Origin: JBBRYW01 sp038253945
Lineage (GTDB): Bacteria; Actinomycetota; Thermoleophilia; Gaiellales; Gaiellaceae
Direction of reading: 5' to 3'
Length of the DNA stretch: 13,745 nucleotides
Assembly (NCBI GenBank): GCA_038253945.1
Contig: JBBSGR010000030.1
Location: 1 to 13,745 of the forward strand
Part shown: piece after piece, positions 1 through 6,378 of the stretch
How the letters are laid out: each line of letters starts with the position of its first letter
How positions within the stretch are numbered: the first letter of the stretch is position 1
Translations under genes and position numbers: made by a program
Notes under the pieces: generated by a model
The model's input: only the letters and a program-made list of their open reading frames with translations
Database searches by the model: none
What the model was told of the DNA's origin: nothing

Positions 1-87
1 CGGGACTGGCTCACCGCCAACGGCGGCCACCCGCGCGGAACCCGGCGCGCGATCGCCGACCGGCGCAGCGCCCCATCACTGCGCTGA
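1..87 (+). CDS. C-terminal end of an unrecognised protein (partial)
   Basis: An open frame runs in from the left edge and stops at TGA 85-87, giving the last 28 residues of a protein. The visible tail includes DWLTANGGHPRGTRRAIA and is rich in Arg and Ala. Nearly all third codon positions are G or C, which the two other forward frames do not show, so this frame is probably the coding one. I do not recognise the family from so short a tail. It is followed by about 56 bases before the next promoter-like element at 144, with no clear terminator hairpin between. Confidence 0.5.
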   Translation, partial: RDWLTANGGHPRGTRRAIADRRSAPSLR

Positions 88-143
88 CCCCAGCGACCCA
101 GGCCCGTCTTTACCCCAACGAGAAGCGAGAGGGGGGCGTCCGC

Positions 144-149
144 TATCGT
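144..149 (+). promoter_or_regulatory. Leaderless-type -10 element TATCGT
   Basis: TATCGT ends 6 bases before the GTG at 156, so transcription would begin at or beside the start codon. No Shine-Dalgarno sequence is present and no -35 match is evident. This supports GTG 156 as the start, although the frame stays open further upstream. Confidence 0.45.
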
Positions 150-155
150 CACGGC

Positions 156-422
156 GTGAACCGGCTTCCGGGAGAGGATCTCGTCGAGACCGGCATCCGC
201 GATCTGGAGCGTGGGGTCGACTCGGTCGACGCATTCCTCGTCTCGATCGGTGCCCCGCGCCTTCGCCGGCTCGGCCTCGAGCTGCCCGAGCCGATCTCCT
301 GTCCCGAGCTTCGCCTCTATGAGCTCCTGCACAGAGAAGACGCTGACGCTGCACACTCCCGGTACAACGCGTTCGTGCGCAGGCTCGTCAGCTTTGAGCG
401 CGCAGCCGAGTGCGCGAGCTAG
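156..422 (+). CDS. Small hypothetical protein, partner of the downstream nucleotidyltransferase
   Basis: This 88-residue protein is not a family I can name. It is charged and mostly helical-looking, with an Asp/Glu-rich first half and an Arg-rich end (FVRRLVSFERAAECAS), and has no signal peptide or membrane segment. The GTG start is favoured because TATCGT sits 6 bases upstream. Its last 13 bases overlap the next gene in another frame, which implies translational coupling and joint expression with the DUF6036-type nucleotidyltransferase. The order, small protein first and nucleotidyltransferase second, resembles toxin-antitoxin pairs in which the second gene is the toxin. By that analogy this would be the antitoxin or a regulator, but no DNA-binding motif was identified. 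The role is inferred from position only. Confidence 0.6.
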   Translation: MNRLPGEDLVETGIRDLERGVDSVDAFLVSIGAPRLRRLGLELPEPISCPELRLYELLHREDADAAHSRYNAFVRRLVSFERAAECAS

Positions 423-940
423 CCACGGCTGCAAGAATCCGACGCTTCATGCGGACGCTCGGGCGAGTGACGCATGCGGGTGGCTCCTGCTATCTCACGG
501 GGGGGGCGACGGCGGTGCTCCTCGGTTGGCGCGAGACTACGATCGACATCGATGTGGCGTTCGTCCCCGAGCAGGATGCAGTGCTCCAAGCGCTTCCGCG
601 CATCAAGGAGAAGCTTCGGCTAAACGTCGAGCTCGCTTCGCCGGGTGACTTCATCCCACTGCCCTCCGGCTGGCAGGAGCGGAGCCTTTCGATCGGTCGG
701 GAAGGAGACCTGTCGTTCTTGCACTTCGACCTCTACTCGCAGGCTCTGGCGAAGCTCGAGCGCGCTCACGCGCGCGACCTCGATGACGTGCGCGCCATGG
801 CGGACAGAAGCCTCGTGCAGCCGGGGCGGCTGCGCGCCCTCTTCGACGAGATCGAGCCGCGTCTCTACAGGTTTCCGGCGATCGCCCCGCGCGCGTTCCG
901 CGAGCGAGTCGAGGAGGCTTTTCCCGCTTCACCCGATTGA
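410..940 (+). CDS. DUF6036/AbiEii-like nucleotidyltransferase family protein
   Basis: This 176-residue protein has the minimal nucleotidyltransferase signature: GG at residues 31-32 (YLTGGATAVLLGW), then an acidic pair at D46 and D48 (TIDIDVAF). A likely third acidic residue is D107 in LHFDLYSQALAKL, followed by the helix ALAKLERAHARDLDDV that recurs in DUF6036 and AbiEii-type proteins. Such folds transfer nucleotides to RNA, protein or small molecules; the substrate here cannot be read from sequence. The GTG start lies inside the end of the preceding small gene (13-base overlap), so the two form a coupled operon. Related enzymes include toxins of AbiE and MenAT systems and housekeeping or resistance enzymes, so a toxin role is a hypothesis. 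Family-level assignment is fairly secure. Confidence 0.75.
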   Translation: MRELATAARIRRFMRTLGRVTHAGGSCYLTGGATAVLLGWRETTIDIDVAFVPEQDAVLQALPRIKEKLRLNVELASPGDFIPLPSGWQERSLSIGREGDLSFLHFDLYSQALAKLERAHARDLDDVRAMADRSLVQPGRLRALFDEIEPRLYRFPAIAPRAFRERVEEAFPASPD

Positions 941-969
941 CGTCTCATTGGACGAGCGAGCCGGCCCGT

Positions 970-1509
970 CTACGGCCGAAGCTGGATCACGGAGACGCCA
1001 TGCTGGGTCGCAAGGCGCGTGGCGATGAGCGACCGGTGACAGGCCTCGGGATCACGCTCGACGCACAGCAGAGCCGACACTCCGTCTCTCGGCATATCGT
1101 CGACGATCGGCGCGAGATCGACCCGATCGAGGATCTCCTTCGTGTAGCGCTCCCGGTACTCGGGGGCAAGCTCGAGTCTGGAGCGCTTGCCGACGCCAAG
1201 TCTCGCATCCTCCCTGTACTGCAGGCGACGGAGCTCAGTCGTCGGAGCGAGCTCCTTATGATGTCGGTACTCGATTCCAGCCCCGGCGAGTACCTCCTGA
1301 AGGCGGGCCGAGTTGGCCCAGGAATACTGGGCCCCTCGGACGCCGCGCCGCTGGCGAACGTCGAGCACCTGGCGGACATCTGCCCTGCGCAAAGCGTCGA
1401 GAAAGGCGTCTACCCCGGACCCGTACACTCCGACCGTGGCAACAGCTCGCACGGCTGGGACGATTGCCGCAGAAGCAGCGCCTGCATCCGGGCGATACGC
1501 AGAGCTCAT
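970..1509 (-). CDS. DUF488 family protein
   Basis: This 179-residue protein carries the DUF488 pattern from start to end: TVGVYGSGVDAFLDAL near residues 25-40, VLDVRQRRGVRGAQYSWAN (48-66), a YRHHKELAP block (81-89), and the C-terminal CVERDPEACHRS (149-160), whose Cys and His are the family's most conserved residues. DUF488 proteins are small cytoplasmic proteins of unknown biochemical function. The open frame continues upstream to 1689, but homology begins only near residue 22, so ATG 1509 is chosen. A GTG codon at residue 20 is an alternative, and neither has a convincing Shine-Dalgarno sequence. It converges on the nucleotidyltransferase gene (29-base gap) and diverges from the STAS gene (48-base gap). 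Confidence 0.8.
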   Translation of the reverse strand: MSSAYRPDAGAASAAIVPAVRAVATVGVYGSGVDAFLDALRRADVRQVLDVRQRRGVRGAQYSWANSARLQEVLAGAGIEYRHHKELAPTTELRRLQYREDARLGVGKRSRLELAPEYRERYTKEILDRVDLAPIVDDMPRDGVSALLCVERDPEACHRSLIATRLATQHGVSVIQLRP

Positions 1510-1557
1510 CGGTGGGTCCCGATCAGTTTCGCGCCGCCGAACGGTCTTTATTGGAGG

Positions 1558-1830
1558 ATGTCCGCGCCGTGTCCGAGCCCGATCGTCTGCGACGTGGGCG
1601 ACCTCGCCGCCGACGCCGTTGCGGTTGACACTCTCGCGCGACTCCAGGTCACCGCGCGGCGGCTCGGCCTGGAGGTCCGGCTGCGCCACGCCTCGAGCGA
1701 GCTGCAGGATCTGCTGGCCTTCGTCGGCCTGCGGGACGTATTAGGAGTCGAGGCGGGCGGGAAGGTCGAAGAGCGGGAACAGCCTCTCGGTGTCGAGGAA
1801 GAAGCTGAGCTCGACGATTCGACCGGCTGA
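1558..1830 (+). CDS. STAS domain protein (putative anti-sigma factor antagonist)
   Basis: This 90-residue protein matches a small STAS/MlaB-like fold: a beta strand (PIVCDVGDLA), a helix (VDTLARLQVTARRLG), a strand (LEVRLRHAS), then SELQDLLAFVGLRDVLGV, the usual helix-strand end of STAS domains. The last 27 residues form an acidic tail (VEEREQPLGVEEEAEL). STAS proteins of this size usually bind anti-sigma kinases or partner proteins. The SpoIIAA-type DSSG phosphorylation motif is not obvious; the equivalent stretch reads VAVDTLARL, so phospho-switching is doubtful. GGAGG abuts ATG 1558 with no spacer, which is unusually close, so the exact start is uncertain. The acidic tail is read from DNA that also encodes, on the opposite strand, the C-terminus of the ECF sigma factor (90-base overlap). 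Confidence 0.72.
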   Translation: MSAPCPSPIVCDVGDLAADAVAVDTLARLQVTARRLGLEVRLRHASSELQDLLAFVGLRDVLGVEAGGKVEEREQPLGVEEEAELDDSTG

Positions 1831-2745
1831 CAGCTCGAGCACCTGCAGTGCCCACGGCTCGTAGCCTTCGCCGTTGGCGCTCGGCTTGTACTGCCCGAAC
1901 GCCGGCGAGCCGTTCGCCGCCACGGTTGGAATGACCCGCGAGCCGCGACAGCCGATCCCGGGGCCGAGCCACCACTCGAAGATGTCGTCGCGGCCGCGCA
2001 GCCACAAGTCGTACGGCGGCATCGACTGCGTCGCGTCCTCTTGGATCAGGGAGGTCAGCGCGTCCATGTCGTAGCGCTCGAACGCCTGGACGTAGCGGGC
2101 GAGGAGCGCGCGGTCCGCCTCGTCCAGCGGCGGCAAGGGATCGGACGCGCTCACCTTGCCGGCCTCGAGCGTCGACCGAGCCCGCTGCAGCGCGCTGTTC
2201 ACCGACGCGACGCTCGTGTCGAGCAGCTCCGCGACCTCCGTCGCCTTCCAGCGAAGAACCTCGCAGAGGATCAGCGCCGCCCGCTGCCGGGGTGGCAGGT
2301 GCTGCAGGGCGGCGACGAAGGCGAGGCGGATCGTCTCGCGCGCGACGGCCACGTCCGCCGGGTCTCCTTCCGGCGCGACGAGGCCGGCGGGGATCGGCTG
2401 GATCCAGGTCGCCTCCGGAAGCATGTTCAGATTGGCGGCATCAGGACTCCGCGCGGGCCCGAGATCCATCGGACGCGCACGGCGCTCCCTCCCGTTCAGC
2501 ATGTCGAGGCAGACGTTCGTCGCGATCCGGTAGAGCCACGAGCGGAGCGCCGCCCGCCCCTCGAAGCGCTCGTAGCTCCGCCACGCGCGGATGAGTGTTT
2601 CCTGGACGGCATCCTCCGCCTCGAACGGCGAGCCGAGCATCCGGTAGCAGTGGGCGGTCAGTTCTACCCGGTGCTGCTCGAGCCGGCCCTCGAGCTCGCC
2701 GGCCGCGGGCCTCGTCGTGAGCGGCGCATCCTGCACGACGCTCAT
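1741..2745 (-). CDS. ECF sigma factor with C-terminal SnoaL-like domain (SigG/TIGR02960 type)
   Basis: This 334-residue protein starts with an ECF region 2 (about residues 23-90: LTAHCYRMLGS, EDAVQETLIRAWR, LRSWLYRIATNVCLDMLNGRERRAR). Region 4 follows at about 140-192 (LPPRQRAALILCEVLRWKATEVAELL, SVNSALQRARSTL). The rest (about 210-328) is a SnoaL/NTF2-like domain with PPYDLWLRGRDDIFEWWLGP, typical of the SigG (TIGR02960) group. In such ECF groups the fused domain replaces a separate anti-sigma factor and tunes activity, perhaps by binding a ligand. Length matches the family. There is no Shine-Dalgarno and no TANNNT leaderless element at ATG 2745. It lies 61 bases downstream of the transporter gene on the same strand and converges on the STAS gene with a 90-base overlap. 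Targets cannot be inferred. Confidence 0.9.
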   Translation of the reverse strand: MSVVQDAPLTTRPAAGELEGRLEQHRVELTAHCYRMLGSPFEAEDAVQETLIRAWRSYERFEGRAALRSWLYRIATNVCLDMLNGRERRARPMDLGPARSPDAANLNMLPEATWIQPIPAGLVAPEGDPADVAVARETIRLAFVAALQHLPPRQRAALILCEVLRWKATEVAELLDTSVASVNSALQRARSTLEAGKVSASDPLPPLDEADRALLARYVQAFERYDMDALTSLIQEDATQSMPPYDLWLRGRDDIFEWWLGPGIGCRGSRVIPTVAANGSPAFGQYKPSANGEGYEPWALQVLELSAGRIVELSFFLDTERLFPLFDLPARLDS

Positions 2746-2765
2746 CGTACGGGGTCGCGCCGATT

Positions 2766-2782
2766 CCCGTGTCGGTCACGGG
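2766..2782. repeat. Inverted repeat between transporter and sigma factor genes
   Basis: CCCGTG (2766-2771) and CACGGG (2777-2782) are perfect complements around a 5-base loop. The repeat lies between the end of the transporter gene and the start of the sigma gene. It could be a weak terminator hairpin for the transporter transcript or an operator for the sigma gene. No T tract follows on the minus strand, so the role is open. Confidence 0.3.
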
Positions 2783-2806
2783 GCGCCCGGGACTCCCTCG
2801 AGGCCC

Positions 2807-3742
2807 TTAGACCGAATCGGGTGCCGGCTCGGGAGCGTGACCTTGCGTCGCAGCCGTCTTTGCTCCGGGACGCGTAGCCAGCACCGATCCGGCCAGCACC
2901 AGCACGAAACCAACGCCCATCCCGACAGTGAGATCCTCGCCGAGGATCGCCACGCCCAGCACGGCGGCGACTGCAGGGTTCACGTAGGTGATCACCGTGG
3001 CCCGCACCGGCCCGATCTCTGCGATCAGCGCGAAGAAGAAGAGGAAGGCGACGGCAGTGCAGACCACGGCGAGCGCGACGACCGAGCCGGCCGCGGTCGC
3101 CGACGGGATCCGGTTTGGAAGGCTGAACGCCGCGATCGGGACGTAGGCGAGAGCCGTTACGCCGAGCGATGCTGCGATCACCCCGAGCGCGGGCAACTCG
3201 GCGAGAAAGCGCTGCAAGATCACGGGCCCGGCCGCGTAGCAGATCACCACCAGGGCGATCGCCGCAAGCCGCCCCGCGCTGGCTCCCTCCAGGTTCAAGC
3301 CCACGATCACAGCAACGCCGAGCAGGCCGAGGAACAGCCCGAGCCCGCTCTGGACACTGAGTCGCTCTCGTCCCCCGGTCGTCCGGGCGATCACGGCCCC
3401 GACCAGCGGCACGGCCGCGATCAGTAGGCCGGTTAGCGAGCTCGAGACGCGCTGCTCCGCTATTCCGAGCAGCAGCCACGGGATCGCGATCTCGATCGCC
3501 GCGAAGGCGAGCAGCGGAGCCCAGTGCCGCAGGAGTGGGCGCAGCTCGCTCCGCACGGCTGCGATCGGCAGCAACAGGAGCGCCGCGATCGCGGTCCGGG
3601 CGAGGACGAGCGTCGCCGGGCTGAGATCGCTCACCGCGACCTTGATCAGGAGGTACGGGATCCCCCAGATCACGCACATCACGGCGAACAGCAGCCACCC
3701 TCTCCTCGTGACGGCGCCCTGAGTCACTGTGCTTGCGGGCAC
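2807..3742 (-). CDS. EamA/DMT superfamily transporter
   Basis: This 311-residue integral membrane protein has about ten hydrophobic segments in two EamA repeats, the usual length and layout of drug/metabolite transporters of the RhaT/YdcZ-like EamA group. The first repeat starts at GWLLFAVMCVIWGIPYLL, with the family's typical Trp-Gly and a following ARTAIAALLLLP helix. The second repeat contains AVAFLFFFALIAEIGPVRAT and the diagnostic YVNPAVAAVLGVAILGEDLT. Such proteins move small metabolites, amino acids or drugs across the cytoplasmic membrane; the substrate is not predictable. The GTG start is supported by TAACGT 6 bases upstream. The short soluble tail (GHAPEPAPDSV) is not conserved. It is transcribed divergently from the hydrolase gene and may be cotranscribed with the sigma factor gene 61 bases downstream. 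Confidence 0.88.
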   Translation of the reverse strand: MPASTVTQGAVTRRGWLLFAVMCVIWGIPYLLIKVAVSDLSPATLVLARTAIAALLLLPIAAVRSELRPLLRHWAPLLAFAAIEIAIPWLLLGIAEQRVSSSLTGLLIAAVPLVGAVIARTTGGRERLSVQSGLGLFLGLLGVAVIVGLNLEGASAGRLAAIALVVICYAAGPVILQRFLAELPALGVIAASLGVTALAYVPIAAFSLPNRIPSATAAGSVVALAVVCTAVAFLFFFALIAEIGPVRATVITYVNPAVAAVLGVAILGEDLTVGMGVGFVLVLAGSVLATRPGAKTAATQGHAPEPAPDSV

Positions 3743-3748
3743 GCCCGA

Positions 3749-3754
3749 ACGTTA
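3749..3754 (-). promoter_or_regulatory. Leaderless-type -10 element TAACGT (transporter gene)
   Basis: On the minus strand TAACGT is followed by 6 bases (TCGGGC) and then the GTG at 3742. No Shine-Dalgarno lies between. This fixes the otherwise ambiguous transporter start. No good -35 is seen. Confidence 0.45.
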
Positions 3755-3797
3755 CGGACCTCGGCATCGCCCAGGGCTCATAGCCCAACGGAGGGAC

Positions 3798-3803
3798 TAG
3801 AAT
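3798..3803 (+). promoter_or_regulatory. Leaderless-type -10 element TAGAAT (hydrolase gene)
   Basis: TAGAAT is followed by CGAAAC and then ATG 3810, so the predicted transcript begins at the start codon. GGAGGG at 3790-3795 is 14 bases away, too far for an ordinary ribosome binding site. With the element at 3749-3754, the 67-base divergent spacer carries two back-to-back leaderless promoters. Confidence 0.5.
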
Positions 3804-3809
3804 CGAAAC

Positions 3810-4682
3810 ATGCGCGAAGTCCGCGTCGAGCGTGACGGCGCTACGCTCGTCGGCTCCTACTCGCCGGCCGGTTCGACCGCCTTGATCGCCGTGCACGGCG
3901 CCGGCGAGGGCGAGCGCGGTTGGTACCTCTACCGTCATCTGCACGACGTCCTCCCGTCGGCGGGAATCGGCGTGCTCACGTTCGACCGCCGCGGCGAGGG
4001 CGAGTCGTCAGGTAAACCGTCGCGCGGCCGTTTCGCGCTCCAGGCCGACGACGCCCTGGCGTTCGGAGACGCGCTCGATGTAGAGCGGTTCGGGCTCTGG
4101 GGCATCAGCCAGGGAGGCTGGGTTGCCCCCGTTGCCGCGGCGCGATCCGACCGCGTCGCGTTCCTGGTGTTGCTGGCATCGACCGGCGTAACCCCTGCGG
4201 AGCAAATGCGTTATGCGGTGGCCGAGCAGCTGCGGCGCGCCGGGTTCGAGCTCGACGTCGTCCAGCGAGCGACCGCGCTCCAGGCGCGGGCGGAGCGGTG
4301 GGTCCGCGGCGAGGACGCGGATGATCTCGGCGCGGCGCTCGCCGCTGCCGCGACCGAGCCGTGGTGGCCGCTTGTCTTTCTACCCGATCGACTGCCCGCG
4401 GATGCCGAGATCGAGCCGGCGCGCCGCGAGCTGGCCGAGGAGCTCTTCTTCGAGCCGGAGCCCGTCTTCGCGCAGGTGCGTGCGCCAACGCTCCTCTTCT
4501 ACGGCGACGACGACAGCTGGACCCCGGTGGGGCCGAGCATGGAGGCCTGGCGCCGCGCGCGCGGCGAGCAGGTCGAGATCGTACTTCTCAGCGGCACCGG
4601 TCACGAGCCGACGTCTTCTGACGGCGCCATCTCGCCGGAGTACGAGCGGAAGCTCGTCGAGTGGCTCCTGGCGCGATCGTGA
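3810..4682 (+). CDS. Alpha/beta hydrolase
   Basis: This 290-residue protein has the full alpha/beta hydrolase layout. The oxyanion-hole strand turn is VHGAGEGERG (residues 28-37), FDRRGEGESSG (58-68) follows, and the nucleophile elbow GISQGG puts the catalytic Ser at position 100. A lid-like helical insert spans about 128-215, the acid loop is FYGDDDSWTP (230-239) and the catalytic His is H265 in GTGHEPT. The triad Ser/Asp/His is intact, so it should be an active esterase- or peptidase-like enzyme. The closest style is the dienelactone-hydrolase/prolyl-oligopeptidase-like soluble hydrolases. There is no signal peptide, so it is cytoplasmic. The substrate is unknown. Transcription is divergent from the EamA transporter, and the DUF1348 gene follows after 111 bases on the same strand. 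Confidence 0.88.
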   Translation: MREVRVERDGATLVGSYSPAGSTALIAVHGAGEGERGWYLYRHLHDVLPSAGIGVLTFDRRGEGESSGKPSRGRFALQADDALAFGDALDVERFGLWGISQGGWVAPVAAARSDRVAFLVLLASTGVTPAEQMRYAVAEQLRRAGFELDVVQRATALQARAERWVRGEDADDLGAALAAAATEPWWPLVFLPDRLPADAEIEPARRELAEELFFEPEPVFAQVRAPTLLFYGDDDSWTPVGPSMEAWRRARGEQVEIVLLSGTGHEPTSSDGAISPEYERKLVEWLLARS

Positions 4683-4746
4683 CCCGTGCATCTTGAACGT
4701 TCGCAGGGATGAGCTCGTAAGGCTCTACCATCGTCAGCACCACACT

Positions 4747-4762
4747 GAGAACGACCGTTCTC
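4747..4762. promoter_or_regulatory. Perfect palindrome, candidate operator upstream of the DUF1348 gene
   Basis: GAGAACG and CGTTCTC (7-base perfect arms) flank the dinucleotide AC. A shorter palindrome with the same core, GAACGTTC, lies at 4695-4702. The intergenic region is 111 bases. TACCAT at 4726-4731 could be the -10 element, in which case the palindrome would sit just downstream of the transcription start, a usual position for a TetR-like repressor. No such repressor is encoded in this window. Confidence 0.4.
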
Positions 4763-4777
4763 GGTATCTGAGCTTTC

Positions 4778-4783
4778 AGGAGG
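4778..4783 (+). promoter_or_regulatory. Ribosome binding site AGGAGG deciding the GTG 4794 start
   Basis: AGGAGG ends 10 bases before GTG 4794. It is one of the strongest Shine-Dalgarno matches in the window, in contrast to the leaderless genes nearby. Confidence 0.6.
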
Positions 4784-4793
4784 GAGTCACACC

Positions 4794-5243
4794 GTGGAGA
4801 CCCGACCGCCGTTGCCGCCGTTCACGCTGGAGACCGCTCGCCAGAAGGTGGAAGCGGCGGAGAACGCGTGGAACACGCGCGACCCCGAACGCGTCGCGTC
4901 CGCCTACTCCGAGGACTCGCAGTGGCGGAACCGCGACGAATTCTTCCAGGGCCGCGCCGCGATCGTCGACTTTCTGCGCCGTAAGTGGGCGCGTGAGCTC
5001 GACTACTGCCTCCGCAAGGAGTTGTGGTCGTTCACGGAGAACCGCATCTCGGTGCGCTTCGAGTACGAGTGCCATGACGCCGAGGGCCAGTGGTGGCGGA
5101 GCCACGGCAACGAGCACTGGGAGTTCGACGACGACGGCCTCATGCGTCGACGGGACGCCAGCATCAACGACTACCGAATCGACGAGTCCGACCGCCGAAT
5201 CGGCGCCGGCGCGGCGGCCGCCGCGCCAAGATCTCGTCAGTAG
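4794..5243 (+). CDS. DUF1348 / SnoaL-like nuclear transport factor 2 family protein
   Basis: This 149-residue protein shows the DUF1348 pattern throughout: TRPPLPPFTLETARQKVEAAE at the N-terminus, AWNTRDPERVASAYSEDSQWRNR (25-47), EFFQGRAAIVDFLRRKW (49-65), ELWSFTENRISVRFEYE (76-92), WWRSHGNEHWEFDDDGLMRRR (100-120) and ASINDYRIDESDRRI (122-136). DUF1348 proteins adopt the cone-shaped NTF2/SnoaL fold seen in small-molecule isomerases and dehydratases; the biochemical role of the family is not settled. Residues 137-149 (GAGAAAAAPRSRQ) extend past the usual family end and overlap the convergent lipoprotein gene by 7 bases. GTG 4794 is supported by AGGAGG. A perfect palindrome upstream suggests repressor control. 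Confidence 0.88.
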   Translation: METRPPLPPFTLETARQKVEAAENAWNTRDPERVASAYSEDSQWRNRDEFFQGRAAIVDFLRRKWARELDYCLRKELWSFTENRISVRFEYECHDAEGQWWRSHGNEHWEFDDDGLMRRRDASINDYRIDESDRRIGAGAAAAAPRSRQ

Positions 5244-5368
5244 CCGCTGCTCGTAGTCGTCTTCCCGCCCTTGTTCTTGTGTCCGTAGCCGCCACACGCG
5301 CTGACCGAGAGGGCGAGCACGATGCCGAGCAGTGCTGCGAGGAGGTAGAGAGAGACTCGTCTGATCAT
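5237..5368 (-). CDS. Very small secreted lipoprotein
   Basis: From ATG 5368 the reading gives 43 residues. There is a basic start (MIRR), a hydrophobic stretch (VSLYLLAALLGIVLALSVSA) and a lipobox VSAC with Cys at about residue 25. The predicted mature peptide is only about 19 residues: CGGYGHKNKGG and then a Thr/Ser-rich end. It would be lipid-anchored to the outer face of the membrane after signal peptidase II processing. The open frame extends upstream to 5554, but that part is Arg-rich and unlike a leader. The gene converges on the DUF1348 gene with a 7-base overlap and is divergent from the adenylyltransferase-like gene. Tiny lipoproteins are often missed in annotation. The function is unknown. 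Confidence 0.6.
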   Translation of the reverse strand: MIRRVSLYLLAALLGIVLALSVSACGGYGHKNKGGKTTTSSGY

Positions 5369-5472
5369 GGTCAGAAGTACGCCTTGGGACGGTAAACGGT
5401 TTCCCTCGTCTCGGCCCGGCGCCACCGGTCGTCTGGCGGCGTCGTAGCGCCTGCGCCCGCGCAGACCGTCCG

Positions 5473-5478
5473 TACCAT
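5473..5478 (+). promoter_or_regulatory. Leaderless-type -10 element TACCAT
   Basis: TACCAT is followed by 6 bases (GCCGGA) and GTG 5485. The ATG inside the overlapping ACCATG reaches a stop after a few codons in its own frame. The element supports GTG 5485 and suggests the promoter of the broken gene is still intact. Confidence 0.45.
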
Positions 5479-5484
5479 GCCGGA

Positions 5485-6317
5485 GTGCCTGGTCCGACTC
5501 CATACCCGGACTTGAATGGCGTCCTCGCCGAACTGGTAGCGGGCGCGCAGACAATCCTCGACGAGAACCTCTGCGGCGCGTACTTACAGGGGTCGTTTGC
5601 TGTCGGGGATGCCGATGCTCACAGCGACGTCGACTTCATCGTCGTAACGCACGACGAGCTTACGGATGACCAGCAGACGGCGCTCCGGGACATGCACGCC
5701 CGGATCTACCAGCTCGACACTCCGTGGGCCAAGCACCTGGAGGGCTCGTACGTCCCGAAGGATCGCCTCCGCAGCGTGGATCCATCCCGCGCGCTCCCTA
5801 CTTCTATCTCGACAACGGCGCTACCGAGCTCATCTGGGACAGCCACTGCAATACGGCCGTGGTCCGGTGGTCACTCCGAGAGCACGGTGTCGTCCTCGCA
5901 GGGCCAGACCCAAAGACCCTTCTCGATCAAGTCTCCAAAGAGCAGCTTGCTGACGAAGTCCAGGCAGCGATGGACGAATGGGCCACGTGGGCGCGTGAGT
6001 CCCTGGCCCGCTACGAAGCCGGTGACGTTCTGTCGTTCAGCCGCTGGAAGCAGCCCTATCTCGTTCTTTCCTTCTGCCGCATGCTGCACACGCTGAAAAG
6101 CGGGACCGTGACCTCGAAACAAGAGGCAGGTGAGTGGGCCTTGGGTGCCCTTGACCCCCGCTGGGCGGGTCTCATCGCACGCGCGCTGGATGACCGGCCC
6201 GACCCGTGGGCACGGGTTCACCAGCCTGCGGAAGCCGAACCGGTAGCAAGGACGTTGGAGCTCCTCGACTACGTGCTGGTCGTCGCTGCGTCCTCGAGCC
6301 TCGAATCCGCCGTGTAG
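5485..6317 (+). pseudogene. Aminoglycoside adenylyltransferase-like (DUF4111) gene with a frameshift
   Basis: Two overlapping frames together encode one protein. The first gives the nucleotidyltransferase domain: AYLQGSFAVGDADAHSDVDF holds the GS and Asp-x-Asp signature, and the frame continues to YVPKDRLRSVDPSR. The second continues with APYFYLDNGATELIWDSHC, VVRWSLREHGVVLAGPDPKT and the helical DUF4111-type C-terminal domain (RWKQPYLVLSFCRMLHTLKSG, WALGALDPRWAGLIARALDD). The break is at CGCGCGC (5788-5794): removing one CG pair restores R-A-P-Y-F and an 831-base frame of 276 residues, the normal size for AadA-like proteins. Family members adenylylate aminoglycosides, but many genomic homologs have unknown substrates. 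The damage may be recent slippage or a sequencing error. The promoter element and the rest of the gene look intact. Confidence 0.82.
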
Positions 6318-6378
6318 GTTGCGGGATCCATTGCGGCCGCTCGACCGGGCCGTCCACCGCCGAGACTGGAGCTCAGCC

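Noticed and set aside
962..978. Terminator between the nucleotidyltransferase and DUF488 genes
   Set aside because: The stem is only 5 bases with a 7-base loop and overlaps the DUF488 stop codon; too weak to call.
937..1557. N-terminal extension of the STAS frame by about 200 residues
   Set aside because: The extension is antisense to the DUF488 gene and has no protein-like features; homology starts at ATG 1558.
2742..3944. 400-residue minus-strand frame over the transporter
   Set aside because: Arg/Asp-rich shadow frame without domains; the EamA protein in the other minus frame explains the DNA.
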